NCBI GenBank assembly: GCA_012841485.1
Contig: DUUU01000249.1
Location: forward strand, 1-43,238
Direction of reading: 5' to 3'
Length of the DNA stretch: 43,238 bases
From: Armatimonadota bacterium
GTDB taxonomy: Bacteria; Armatimonadota; JAAZEB01
This document shows, in pieces, positions 33,797 through 41,801 of the stretch. How positions within the stretch are numbered: the first letter of the stretch is position 1; the number at the start of each line of letters is the position of its first letter. A model generated the notes under the pieces. The model saw nothing but the letters and a program-made list of their open reading frames with translations, was not told the origin of the DNA and did no database searches. The position numbers were made by a program, and so were the translations under genes.

Positions 33797-35779
33797 ATGG
33801 TGCAGCGCAAGAGCGTAAGGGACGCGTCCGAGTGGGACCTGATTGAAGAAGGCGCCGGGGAGATGTTCCACCGGTTCTGCCACGCGTGGTCGGCCCGGGT
33901 TTCGCCGGAGAACCCACTGCCGGCCACCGCGGAGGAGTGGCCGGCGATTCGAGACGCCCGGCGTGCCCGGCTGCGCGAGGCGATGGGCCTGACCCTGGCG
34001 GATCCGTGCCCCTTGCGCCCGGAGGTCGTGGCCGTGGAAGACCGGGGCGACTACACCCTGGAGCGAGTCCTCCTCCACTCGCGCCCGAACCTGGTGATGA
34101 CCACACACCTCTACGTTCCGAAGGAGGCGCCAAAACCGGCACCCGCGATCCTCTCGGTTCACGGGCATTGGTCCCAGGGGAAACTGGCGCCCAGGGTGCA
34201 GGAGCGCAACATCGGCATGGCCAAGCTCGGGTTCGTCGTCCTTTGCGTCGATGCCATCGGCTCGGGCGAGCGCGCCTATCCTGGCGAGGAGTATCACGGG
34301 CGGCAATTGGGCGCGCAGGCACTTCCCGCCGGGCTCACGCTTCCCGGGCTGCAGGTGTGGGATAACATGCGCGCGCTCGACTACCTGGCCTCGCGGCCCG
34401 AGGTGGACCTCTCGCACATCGCCTGCACCGGCGCCTCGGGAGGGTGCAACCAGACGCTCTATCTCGCAGCGCTCGATGAGCGCGTCGCGGCCGCGGCGCC
34501 CGTCTGCTGCATCGGCAGCCTGGAGGGCTACCTCAACGGTCCCCATTGCGTCTGCGAGCTGGTGCCGGGGATCAAGACGATTGGCGAGATCGGTGACGTT
34601 CTCGCGCTGATCGCGCCGCGGCCGCTCATCCTGATCAACGGCATCCACGACACCGGCGCCGGCTTCCAGATCGACGACATGCGCGCGCAGTTCCCCAAGC
34701 TGAAGCAGCTCTACGAACTTCTGGGCGCCGGCGAGAAGGTAACGAAGTGCGAGATCGACCTGGGGCACGGCTACTTCCTGGCGATGCGCGAGGTGATGTA
34801 CGCCTGGTTCCGGCGCTGGCTGATGGGGATCCAGGCAGACCTCTGCCCTGAACCGGAAGTGCAGCCCGAGGAGCCGGAGCGGATCCGCTGCTTCCCCGAT
34901 GGGAAGATGCCCGAGGAGTACGACACCGTGCCCTCGCTCGCCTTCGCCGAAGCGCGGCGCCTCGCCCAGGGCTATCCCCAGCCCGAGGAGATCGCCCGCA
35001 ATTCCCGGGTCCGCGCGAGTCTGCGCGCGCGCCTGACAGAGGTCCTGGCGCTTCCCGAGGAGAGCCAGCCCGCAGTTGAAACAACCCGCGCCTTCTCCGG
35101 GGATCGCGAGGGCGTGGTGATCGCCACGGAACCGGGGATCCGCGTGCCGATGGTGATCGCCCAGGCGAAGGGGGCATCCTCTTGCGTCCTCTGGCTGGAT
35201 CCCGCGGGCAAGGCCAGCATCCTCTCGGAGGGCCTGCCCTCAGTCGATGGCAACCAGGCGATCGCGATTCCCGACCTGCGCGGCCTGGGGGAGACCCATT
35301 GGGAGCGCGGGCACACCGTCGGCGTGTGGGATTACCAGTACTTCCAGAACGGCCTCATCCTTGGCCGGCCCATGCTCGGAATGTGGGTGTGGGATGCGCT
35401 GCAGTGCGCGCGCGTCCTGCGCGAGCGTTTTGAAAGCGTTTCCGTGGTGGGGAGGGGGCCCCTGGCGGTTGTGGCCCTCCTCGCCGCCGCTCTGGACGAG
35501 GGGATCGCGTCGGCGCGCTGCGAGAGCGTGCTGACGAGCTATATCTATCCCGAAGGCTTCTCGCGCGAGCACGCCATGAGCCTCTTCGTGCCAAACCTAT
35601 TGAAAGTGGCCGACGTGCCCCAGATCGCCAGTCTGGTCGCGCCGCGCCGGCTGCATATCGCGAGCGGCGTGGATGCCGGCGCCCACCCGCTCTCGCCGGA
35701 CGAGCTCTCCAGCGCCTTCGACGTCACGCGCCAGGCGTACCGGCACGCCGGCGCCGAGGGGAGTCTCGTCCTCGGATAG
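33797..35779 (+). CDS. Two-domain alpha/beta hydrolase (acetyl xylan esterase-like)
   Basis: A 660-residue protein without signal peptide. The first domain (about 70-345) is a complete alpha/beta hydrolase of the acetyl-xylan-esterase/DLH group: oxyanion-region HGHWSQG, nucleophile elbow TGASGGCNQT, and late acid and histidine in NGIHDTGAG and DLGHGYF. The second domain (about 440-660) has the same strand order, but its elbow reads VGRGPLAVV, with no serine, so it is probably non-catalytic. It may remove acetyl groups from oligosaccharides. The ATG has GGAG 9 nt upstream. It ends at a strong bidirectional hairpin. Confidence 0.85.
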   Translation: MVQRKSVRDASEWDLIEEGAGEMFHRFCHAWSARVSPENPLPATAEEWPAIRDARRARLREAMGLTLADPCPLRPEVVAVEDRGDYTLERVLLHSRPNLVMTTHLYVPKEAPKPAPAILSVHGHWSQGKLAPRVQERNIGMAKLGFVVLCVDAIGSGERAYPGEEYHGRQLGAQALPAGLTLPGLQVWDNMRALDYLASRPEVDLSHIACTGASGGCNQTLYLAALDERVAAAAPVCCIGSLEGYLNGPHCVCELVPGIKTIGEIGDVLALIAPRPLILINGIHDTGAGFQIDDMRAQFPKLKQLYELLGAGEKVTKCEIDLGHGYFLAMREVMYAWFRRWLMGIQADLCPEPEVQPEEPERIRCFPDGKMPEEYDTVPSLAFAEARRLAQGYPQPEEIARNSRVRASLRARLTEVLALPEESQPAVETTRAFSGDREGVVIATEPGIRVPMVIAQAKGASSCVLWLDPAGKASILSEGLPSVDGNQAIAIPDLRGLGETHWERGHTVGVWDYQYFQNGLILGRPMLGMWVWDALQCARVLRERFESVSVVGRGPLAVVALLAAALDEGIASARCESVLTSYIYPEGFSREHAMSLFVPNLLKVADVPQIASLVAPRRLHIASGVDAGAHPLSPDELSSAFDVTRQAYRHAGAEGSLVLG

Positions 35780-35802
35780 CCCTTTACACGAAGAAGCCCG
35801 CG

Positions 35803-35845
35803 GCGTGGGGCAACGCGCGCCTCTCCTCTGCGCGCTGCCCCGCGC
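35803..35845. terminator. Bidirectional terminator hairpin (16-bp stem)
   Basis: Two 16-nt arms (35803-35818 and 35830-35845) pair with one mismatch and one G-U around an 11-nt loop. It lies between the convergent esterase and ABC ATPase genes. Confidence 0.65.
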
Positions 35846-35849
35846 TCCA

Positions 35850-36902
35850 TCACTCCGAGGGAAGCAGCCGGATCGCTTCTGGGGGGATGCGCAGCGTGAC
35901 CGAGCAGCCGGCCTCCGGCGTTTCACGCTCGCCGGCTCGCGGCAGGTAGACGACCAGGTCGATCCCAGCATCAACGACAACCTCAACGTGCGCCATCTTG
36001 CGTTTCACTCCGGTGACGCGCCCTTCCAGAACGTTCTCCGCGCTCCCGAGTGCCAATCCATTCGCGAGGAGGATCTTCTCCGGGCGGATCGCCGCCACCC
36101 CTGGCCCGGCGGACCGGACACCACACGCGAGACGCACTCCATCGGCGAGTGTCACCACCGATCCGCCAGACCTCTCTTCTGCCACGCCCGAGAACAGGTT
36201 GCGCGCGCCCGTGAAGCGGGCTACAAAGAGACTGGCCGGCTTCTCAAGCAGCTCCTCGATGGTGCCCACTTGAGCGATGGAGCCCTCGCGCAAGATGGCG
36301 ACCCGGTCGGCCACCTCGGTGGCCTCATCGAAGCTGTGGCAGACATGGAGAAAGGTGCCGTTGACCGCCCTCTGGATTCGCGACAACTCGGTGGCCAGCT
36401 CGCTGCGCATCACCTCGTCAATGGCGCTCAGCGGCTCATCGAGCAGCAGAATGCGCGGGTTGGTAACAAGCGCGCGTCCCAGGGCCGTTCGCTGTTTCTC
36501 GCCGCCACTCAGTGTCGTGGGGGAACGCTCGGCCAGCTGGGAGAGGCCCAGCATCTTTAGCATGGAGTTCACGCGGGCGACGATCTCTACCTCGGGCAGC
36601 CGCCGGGCACGCAGGCCGTAGGCAACATTCTCGCGCACCGTGAGATTCGGGAAAAGCGCGTAATCCTGCGGCACATAGCCAATATGGCGCTCCTCTGGAT
36701 AGAGGCCGGTGACATCGCGACCATCCACCAGGATCCGACCGCCATGCTTCCGATGGATCCCGGCAATGCACTCGACGAGCACCGTCTTCCCGGATCCCGT
36801 CGGCCCGAGAAGCACGAGGTACTCCCCGTCACGGATGGAGAGATCGACGTGGTGCAACGCGAACCGGCCCAACTCGATCGATAGGTCGATGATCTCGATC
36901 AT
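35850..36902 (-). CDS. Molybdate/tungstate-type ABC importer ATPase with TOBE domain
   Basis: A 350-residue ATPase. Walker A is GPTGSGKT, the signature is TLSGGEKQR, Walker B is ILLLDEPLSAID, and the switch is HVCHSFDEA. The last 110 residues form a regulatory TOBE-like domain (NVLEGRVTGVKRKMAHVEVVVD) as in ModC, WtpC and CysA. The ATG overlaps the TGA of the upstream permease (ATGA), so the two are translationally coupled. It is the last gene of a four-gene operon. Confidence 0.92.
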   Translation of the reverse strand: MIEIIDLSIELGRFALHHVDLSIRDGEYLVLLGPTGSGKTVLVECIAGIHRKHGGRILVDGRDVTGLYPEERHIGYVPQDYALFPNLTVRENVAYGLRARRLPEVEIVARVNSMLKMLGLSQLAERSPTTLSGGEKQRTALGRALVTNPRILLLDEPLSAIDEVMRSELATELSRIQRAVNGTFLHVCHSFDEATEVADRVAILREGSIAQVGTIEELLEKPASLFVARFTGARNLFSGVAEERSGGSVVTLADGVRLACGVRSAGPGVAAIRPEKILLANGLALGSAENVLEGRVTGVKRKMAHVEVVVDAGIDLVVYLPRAGERETPEAGCSVTLRIPPEAIRLLPSE

Positions 36903-37807
36903 GCGGATGATTTCTCCCACTTCCCATGCGCCCGCTCTTCCACCCGGTTTTCGCCGGTGACGCGCATCAGAGCCAAAACCGAGAGCGCGCTTAGAAGGAG
37001 CAGCACGAACCCGATTGCCACGCCGCGCTCCGTGCGCCCGCCCTCGATCTCGATCCACATCCCCAAGGAGAGGAGGTCCGCGTTGTTGAGCCCGAGCAGG
37101 TGCGAGATACTGGAGAACTGGCCGGGCGCGCGCATACGGAAAGTGCCCGCGAAGAGGAGCGCGGCACCGAACTCTGCCACGGCGCGCGTCCATGCCAGGA
37201 TGATCCCCGCCGCGATCCCGGGTCTGGCTAGGGGGAGCGTGACTGTGCGGAAGGCACGCCACGCGGAGACTCCCAGGGAGCGAGCCACGTGCTCGTAGCG
37301 CGGGCTGACTGCGTCAAACGTCGCCTGCCATGCCTTGACCCCAAGGGCAAACGCGAGCGGGAGCTGGGCGAGCACGATGGCCGGCAGACTATGGACCACC
37401 CGGAAGCCGAGACGCTCCTGCACCGCCAGCACCGGCGGATACTGGAACGCCACCATCAAGAAGAGCCCGAGCGTCGAGGCCGGCAGCACGATCACGGAGG
37501 CAAAGAGGGTCTCCAGCACCGCCTTGCCAGGGAACCCATAGCGCGAAAGCGCGTAGGCCGCCGGTAGGCCAACGAGGATGGCAATCCCGGTGGCAGTCGT
37601 GGCAGTGGCCGCGCTCAACCACACCGAGCGCCGGAACCATCCATCGGAGAGCAGTGACCGAATCGCTTCCCAGTTGGTGAGGCCCACGTTGCTTGCGAAG
37701 AGAAGCACGGCGCCGGTGGCGGCAAGCAGCGTGATCCCCCAGAGGATGGCCGTGAAGAGGATTGCCGCGCGGCGGTGCGGGCGGGACTCTGCTTGCTTAC
37801 CAGACAT
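36899..37807 (-). CDS. ABC importer permease 2 (oxyanion type)
   Basis: A 302-residue inner-membrane protein with about six transmembrane helices and the EAA-type cytoplasmic loop YEHVARSLGVSAWRAFRTVTLP that docks on the ATPase. It resembles the ModB/CysW group. I chose the ATG at 37807, 7 nt after GGAGGG. Its start overlaps the end of permease 1 by 11 bp. The C-terminal tail is strongly charged. It is not a close copy of permease 1, which suggests a heterodimeric channel. Confidence 0.9.
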   Translation of the reverse strand: MSGKQAESRPHRRAAILFTAILWGITLLAATGAVLLFASNVGLTNWEAIRSLLSDGWFRRSVWLSAATATTATGIAILVGLPAAYALSRYGFPGKAVLETLFASVIVLPASTLGLFLMVAFQYPPVLAVQERLGFRVVHSLPAIVLAQLPLAFALGVKAWQATFDAVSPRYEHVARSLGVSAWRAFRTVTLPLARPGIAAGIILAWTRAVAEFGAALLFAGTFRMRAPGQFSSISHLLGLNNADLLSLGMWIEIEGGRTERGVAIGFVLLLLSALSVLALMRVTGENRVEERAHGKWEKSSA

Positions 37808-38627
37808 GGGTGCGCCCTCCGAGCCGGCGAACGGCGAGCATACTCGCCATGGCAATCACCACGCACAGGAGGCTATCGGCCAGCGCCCATCCGAGGATGC
37901 CCACGTTGAAGTCGAGGTAGACCGCCATCGGGAGGGTGTCGGTGTAGCCCTGGATCCCGCCCACGAAGAGCATCATCGATTCCCATTCCGCCGCAGCCCG
38001 GGCCCAGACGATGAGGATGCTGGCCAGGAGGCCGCTCCCGGCCAGCGGCAGCGTCACCCGGGCAAAGGTACGCGGCAGCGAAGCGCCCAGGCTGCGCGAG
38101 ACCGCCTCATAGCGCGGGTCCACCAGATCGAACGCGGCCTTCATCAGCCGGATGCAGAAGGCGGCGGTCACGGTGAACTGCGCCACCACCACGCCTGGCA
38201 CGGCGTGATCCACCTGGAGATGGAGCCACTCGCAGAGCGTGGCAGCGGGAAACACGCGGAACACGCCCAAGAGGAAAAGCCCCACCGCCGCGGGCGGAAC
38301 CAGGATCGGCAGGTCGAGAAGCGTGCCCACGGCCGTGGCGAATCGCCCGCGAGCGCGCGAGAGCGTGTAACCGGCCGGCACCCCCACGCCGACCGCGAAG
38401 AGCGTCGCCAGGAAGGAGGTCCACAGCGTCAGCCACAGGTTGTGCCACGTGCGCGCTTTGCCGAGGTAATGAACCATCTGGTGGAAGCCGACATAGAGGG
38501 CGTTGGTCACGAAGAGAAAGAGGACCGCCGCGGCGATCAGGCCGATGCAGGCAAAGAGCGCCGCCTGCCAGGCAACGCGCGCCATACCGGTCGAGGGCGC
38601 TGGCTTTGTGGCCGGTGAGAGTGACAC
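37797..38627 (-). CDS. ABC importer permease 1 (oxyanion type)
   Basis: A 276-residue inner-membrane protein with about six transmembrane helices and the EAA-type loop YEAVSRSLGASLPRTFARVTLP. It starts with GTG one nucleotide after the stop of the binding-protein gene and overlaps permease 2. Similarity is to ModB/CysT-type permeases. Together with permease 2 it probably forms the transport channel. Confidence 0.9.
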   Translation of the reverse strand: MSLSPATKPAPSTGMARVAWQAALFACIGLIAAAVLFLFVTNALYVGFHQMVHYLGKARTWHNLWLTLWTSFLATLFAVGVGVPAGYTLSRARGRFATAVGTLLDLPILVPPAAVGLFLLGVFRVFPAATLCEWLHLQVDHAVPGVVVAQFTVTAAFCIRLMKAAFDLVDPRYEAVSRSLGASLPRTFARVTLPLAGSGLLASILIVWARAAAEWESMMLFVGGIQGYTDTLPMAVYLDFNVGILGWALADSLLCVVIAMASMLAVRRLGGRTHVW

Positions 38628-38628
38628 G

Positions 38629-39606
38629 TCAGCGATCCGCCTTCCTGGCCCCCCGAACCGCGGCGCGCTGGCGCTGGACTTCCTTCACCAGGTGGCCGCA
38701 GCTCTCCTCCGTGGCGGGGATGGAGTCATCCTTCGCCACCTCCGCCGCCCGGACCAGGCATTGCAGGTCGGGGTCGCTGGCGCGGCCCCCATCGGCACAG
38801 AAGCCCTCCGCATCCACGAGACCCGGTTTGGTGAGCAGAGCATGGCTACGGAAGATGCGCTTGCCCTCGTCGGAGAGAACGAACTCCTTGAGCGCGCGGG
38901 CGGCCTCCGGGTTCTGCGAGAACTTCAGGGTGGCGACCGGGAGGCGGATGATCCCGCGGTAGCGCGGCTCCATCGGGATAATCTCCGAGTCGCGCAGGTA
39001 GAGGATGGCCGTCGAGGCCCAGACGATGGTGGCATCGACGGCCCCAAGCTGCACCGCGTTCCCAAGCTCTGGGATGCACTTGGCGGCGAGCGTCGCGTTG
39101 CGGCGCACTTCCTCCCAGATTCCGGCACGCTTGAAGATCTTCTCGTGCCAGATGCCAATCGCGCACGCCTCGGGATCACCCAGTCCGACGCGCAGCCCTG
39201 GCCGGGCAAAATCCTCGACGCGCTTCACCCCCTTTGGGTTGCCCCGGGGCGTCATGATCACGGTGACGAAATAGGCGGCGATATCGCGCTCCGGATCGTA
39301 GTCCGTGATGTAGCCGCGCTCGACCGCCTGAAGCAGGTAGGGCTCCTCACCCGGCATATAGAGATCGCCCCGTTCCGAGGCCTGGATATCCGCCAGGAAA
39401 TAGCCCGAGCCCTTATAGCTGAAATCAACGCGCACGTCAGGATACCTCTCCTGGTAGAGCGTCCCGATCTCATCGAGCCCGCCCCGCACCCCCGCGCCGG
39501 CGTGGAAGAGAAGACGGGTTTGGGGATTGCGGCATCCACCAAGCAGTGTAACGGCACTCACGGCCAGGAGGGCAGCGGTATGCAAAAGCACGCGCGGTCG
39601 GCGCAT
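38629..39606 (-). CDS. ModA/WtpA-type solute-binding lipoprotein
   Basis: A 325-residue protein with a lipoprotein signal (LLAVSAVTLLGGC, lipidated Cys near residue 25). The body is a type II periplasmic-binding fold: FHAGAGVRGGLDEI at the anion-binding loop, FSYKGSGYFLADI, ERGDLYMPGEEPYLL, and LGAVDATIVWAST match the molybdate/tungstate/sulfate group. The C-terminal 60 residues are a charged extension. Which oxyanion it binds cannot be told from the sequence; TOBE in the ATPase favours molybdate or tungstate. The ATG follows AAAGGA. It is the first gene of the operon and has a clear promoter. Confidence 0.9.
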   Translation of the reverse strand: MRRPRVLLHTAALLAVSAVTLLGGCRNPQTRLLFHAGAGVRGGLDEIGTLYQERYPDVRVDFSYKGSGYFLADIQASERGDLYMPGEEPYLLQAVERGYITDYDPERDIAAYFVTVIMTPRGNPKGVKRVEDFARPGLRVGLGDPEACAIGIWHEKIFKRAGIWEEVRRNATLAAKCIPELGNAVQLGAVDATIVWASTAILYLRDSEIIPMEPRYRGIIRLPVATLKFSQNPEAARALKEFVLSDEGKRIFRSHALLTKPGLVDAEGFCADGGRASDPDLQCLVRAAEVAKDDSIPATEESCGHLVKEVQRQRAAVRGARKADR

Positions 39607-39790
39607 GGGTCGTCATCCTTTCTGCTGCTGGATCACCGGAGACTGGCGCGGCCTGGACAGACCCGAGGGGCCGAGGAATGCTCCATAGCCTGTCATGCAA
39701 GGCCGACCCATCACAGCGGCCGTGAGGGCACCAGGACCCTGCCCGGGGGATCATCCGTCTGCCCAACGCTTCTATCTGTCTCTCGCATCT

Positions 39791-39819
39791 ATTGTAGCAA
39801 CGCCACTTGAGCAGGTCAA
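39791..39819 (-). promoter_or_regulatory. Promoter of the oxyanion ABC operon
   Basis: On the minus strand TTGACC (39819-39814), a 17-bp spacer and TACAAT (39796-39791). The start site would lie about 180 nt before the binding-protein gene. Confidence 0.7.
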
Positions 39820-39855
39820 CCGGAGAAGCCTCAAAAGAACAGGATGACGGCATGC

Positions 39856-39920
39856 TTAATGACGATTTAACAATTGTTTAACTCTCTCTTCACGGCAGCA
39901 GGCGGGCGATATGGTAGAAT
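39856..39920 (+). promoter_or_regulatory. 11-bp repeat array and extended -10 of the prepilin gene
   Basis: TTAAT, TTAAC, TTAAC and TTCAC begin at 39856, 39867, 39878 and 39889, exactly 11 bp apart. An extended -10, TGG-TAGAAT, lies at 39912-39920, one further 11-bp step downstream of the spacing seen at pstB and glnA. The array could equally act on the divergent transporter promoter, whose -35 is 37 bp away. Confidence 0.55.
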
Positions 39921-39982
39921 AGGCAAGACGCGCCTGTTCGGCCCACCCGGCCGCGTTCCTCGCCTGAAAGGAGGTGCGAACG

Positions 39983-40585
39983 ATGGTACGGAGAGGCTTC
40001 ACCCTCATCGAGCTGCTCGTCGTCATCGCGATAATTGCCATCCTGGCGGCCATTCTCTTTCCCGTCTTCGCGCGGGCACGCGAGAATTCCAAGCGCACGA
40101 CCTGCCTTAGCAACCTGAAGCAGCTGGCCCAGGGAACTCTGATGTATGCTCAGGATTACGACGAGCGGCTCCCCATCAACTCGACGCAGGGCAATTCGCT
40201 GCTGCCGGTCGTTCAGGGGCTCTGGCCCTACGTGAAGAACCGGGCGATCTTCTACTGCCCGTCGATCCAGGTGCTCTCTGGCGCCAACCCGCTTCTCAAT
40301 AACACCGATGCCAACTGGAACGCGGGCAACATTGGCTACTACTTCTGGTCTAGCTGGGGCTTCCACGAGCACACGGGGCCGTTCCTGGATCGGCATCCCC
40401 CGCGACAGCTCACTCTGTCGCACGACCCGGATCTCTGGATGTGGAGCGATGTCTTCGGCGCCTTCTACTGGCAGCAGAACATCCCCTTCTCGCACAACAT
40501 GCCGAAGTGGAGCTTCACCAACGTCGCCTTCATGGACGGCCACGTGAAATCGGTGAGCGGCCGGCCCGTGGAGATCTTCAAGTAG
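39983..40585 (+). CDS. Prepilin-type (type II/IV pseudopilin) protein
   Basis: A 200-residue protein. Residues 1-30 form the class III signal: RRG followed by [22 protein letters not shown], cleaved after the Gly and N-methylated at Phe, with Glu at mature position 5. The [36 protein letters not shown] segment and the C-terminal [14 protein letters not shown] are hallmarks of the large pseudopilin families of Armatimonadota and Planctomycetes. It is probably part of a pilus, secretion or surface fibre; no assembly genes are nearby. I chose the ATG at 39983, 7 nt after a perfect AAAGGAGGT; a GTG 9 nt earlier overlaps that site. Confidence 0.92.
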   Translation: MVRRGFTLIELLVVIAIIAILAAILFPVFARARENSKRTTCLSNLKQLAQGTLMYAQDYDERLPINSTQGNSLLPVVQGLWPYVKNRAIFYCPSIQVLSGANPLLNNTDANWNAGNIGYYFWSSWGFHEHTGPFLDRHPPRQLTLSHDPDLWMWSDVFGAFYWQQNIPFSHNMPKWSFTNVAFMDGHVKSVSGRPVEIFK

Positions 40586-40619
40586 GACGCAACGGCCTCC
40601 CGGTGAAGATCAGAGGGTA

Positions 40620-40639
40620 GGGGAGGCAGGGGCCTCCCC
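40620..40639 (+). terminator. Terminator hairpin of the prepilin gene
   Basis: Arms GGGGAGGC and GCCTCCCC around an AGGG loop, 35 bp past the stop. No T-tract. Confidence 0.55.
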
Positions 40640-40699
40640 GAGAGAGACGCGTCGCTTCCCACGACAGACGCGGGAGCAAGCGGGTGGAAAGGGGTCAGG

Positions 40700-41488
40700 A
40701 TGGATCACCGGGAGGCAGGACGTTACTGGGATGGGAACGCCGATGCCTGGACACGTCTGGCGCACGCCGGCTATGATGCTTACCGCGATCATCTGAACAC
40801 GCCGGCCTTTCTGGAGATGCTCCCGGAGGTGGAAGGACTCCGAGGCCTCGATATCGGCTGTGGGGAAGGGCACAACACGCGCCTGGTTGCCGGGCGGGGC
40901 GCGCGCATGACCGCTGCCGACATCTCAGAGCGCTTCATCCACCACGCGCTCTGCCAGGAACGAGAGCAGCCCCTGGGCATTCGTTACCTGGTCGCCAGTG
41001 CCGTGGAGCTGCCCTTCCCGGAGGCATGCTTCGACTTCATCACCTCCTTCATGTGCCTGATGGACATTCCGGAGTACGACCGTGCCCTGGCCGAAACCTA
41101 CCGCGTGCTGAAGCCGGGTGGCTTCCTCCAATTCTCGATCACGCACCCCTGCTTCGATACGGCCCACCGGCGCAAAGTGCGCAATGAGCAGGGCGTTCCA
41201 TATGCCTACGAGCTTGGCGGCTACTTCACGCCGCGCCCCTCCAGGATTACCGAGTGGCTTTTCAGTGCGGCGCCCCCCGAGGCAACGCGGGACCTACCAA
41301 AGTTCCAGGTGCCGCACTTCCCACGCACCCTGAGTGATTGGCTCAACACACTGGTCGAAACCGGCTTCGTCCTGGAGCGGGTGAGCGAGCCCTGCCCGAG
41401 CGACGCGGCGCTATGCGAGTGGCCGGAGATCGAGGATGCCCGAATCGTCGCCTACTTCCTTCACATCCGCTGCCGCAAGCCCGGCTAA
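40700..41488 (+). CDS. Class I SAM-dependent methyltransferase
   Basis: A 262-residue cytoplasmic enzyme of the Methyltransf_11/25 type. Motif I is GLDIGCGEGHNTR, followed by the acidic ADIS at the end of strand 2, AVELPFPEACFDFI (motif II region) and VLKPGGFLQFSI (motif III). The C-terminal half carries the substrate-specific cap and is unrecognised, so the methyl acceptor is unknown. The ATG follows AAAGGGG at 5 nt. It stands alone between the prepilin and the pyrimidine operon. Confidence 0.9.
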   Translation: MDHREAGRYWDGNADAWTRLAHAGYDAYRDHLNTPAFLEMLPEVEGLRGLDIGCGEGHNTRLVAGRGARMTAADISERFIHHALCQEREQPLGIRYLVASAVELPFPEACFDFITSFMCLMDIPEYDRALAETYRVLKPGGFLQFSITHPCFDTAHRRKVRNEQGVPYAYELGGYFTPRPSRITEWLFSAAPPEATRDLPKFQVPHFPRTLSDWLNTLVETGFVLERVSEPCPSDAALCEWPEIEDARIVAYFLHIRCRKPG

Positions 41489-41598
41489 TCTTCCAGCGCC
41501 GAAGGGATCACGCGCTCTTCCCATCCGCCACGCCGGAGAGCGCGGACAAGCGCGCGGAGCGGCCTTCTCTCGACCCCTCAACCGGCCACAGATTCTGC
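41489..41598. other. Spacer upstream of the pyr promoter
   Basis: 110 bp between the methyltransferase stop and the pyr promoter. I see no gene or clear structure. Confidence 0.4.
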
Positions 41599-41628
41599 TT
41601 GACACAGGGAGGAGGATCGTGCTAGACT
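41599..41628 (+). promoter_or_regulatory. pyr operon promoter
   Basis: TTGACA (41599-41604), an 18-bp spacer and TAGACT (41623-41628), the latter preceded by TGC as an extended -10. The start site would be near 41635, giving a leader of about 175 nt with the attenuator. Confidence 0.75.
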
Positions 41629-41671
41629 CTCTTTGATATCTTTCGGGCCGCGCGCAAGCGGCTGGAGAGGT

Positions 41672-41716
41672 CCATCGCCTTTAAGACGGTCCCGTGAGGC
41701 CGGCAAGGTCGGATGG
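41672..41716 (+). ncRNA. PyrR-binding RNA hairpin of the pyr leader
   Basis: The lower stem pairs CCAT (41672-41675) with ATGG (41713-41716) and CCTT (41678-41681) with AAGG (41705-41708). The upper stem pairs CGG (41687-41689) with CCG (41700-41702). The terminal loop TCCCGTGAGG fits the conserved PyrR loop UCCNGNGAGG of Bacillus. UMP-bound PyrR should stabilise this hairpin and let the downstream terminator form. Confidence 0.85.
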
Positions 41717-41732
41717 CGCGCACTCATATCTG

Positions 41733-41774
41733 GGAGCCTCCATACGCCCTGCAGGCGAGGAGGCTCCTTTTCTT
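41733..41774 (+). terminator. Intrinsic attenuator terminator of the pyr operon
   Basis: Arms GGAGCCTCC (41733-41741) and GGAGGCTCC (41759-41767) are extended by an inner CGCC/GGCG stem and followed by TTTTCTT. It is the only hairpin in the window with a true T-tract. It ends 36 bp before pyrR, the classical attenuator position. Confidence 0.9.
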
Positions 41775-41801
41775 GTACCAGGTCACCGCATAGGGGCCTG
41801 A

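Larger units (their letters stand above)
39607..39982. other. Divergent control region of the oxyanion transporter and prepilin genes
   Basis: 376 bp without a gene, relatively AT-rich for this window. It contains the transporter promoter (39791-39819), an 11-bp repeat array (39856-39893) and the prepilin promoter (-10 at 39915-39920). Confidence 0.6.

Noticed and set aside
31586..34768. 1,060-codon minus-strand frame opposite the secreted glycosidase, LamG and esterase genes
   Set aside because: It runs across three well-supported plus-strand genes and their spacers, has no domain match, and is an antisense artefact of base composition.
40539..40554. Second parS-like site in the prepilin gene (GCCACGTGAAATC)
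   Set aside because: Only half of the palindrome matches parS, and the CACGTGAA core is explained by the conserved DGHVKS codons.
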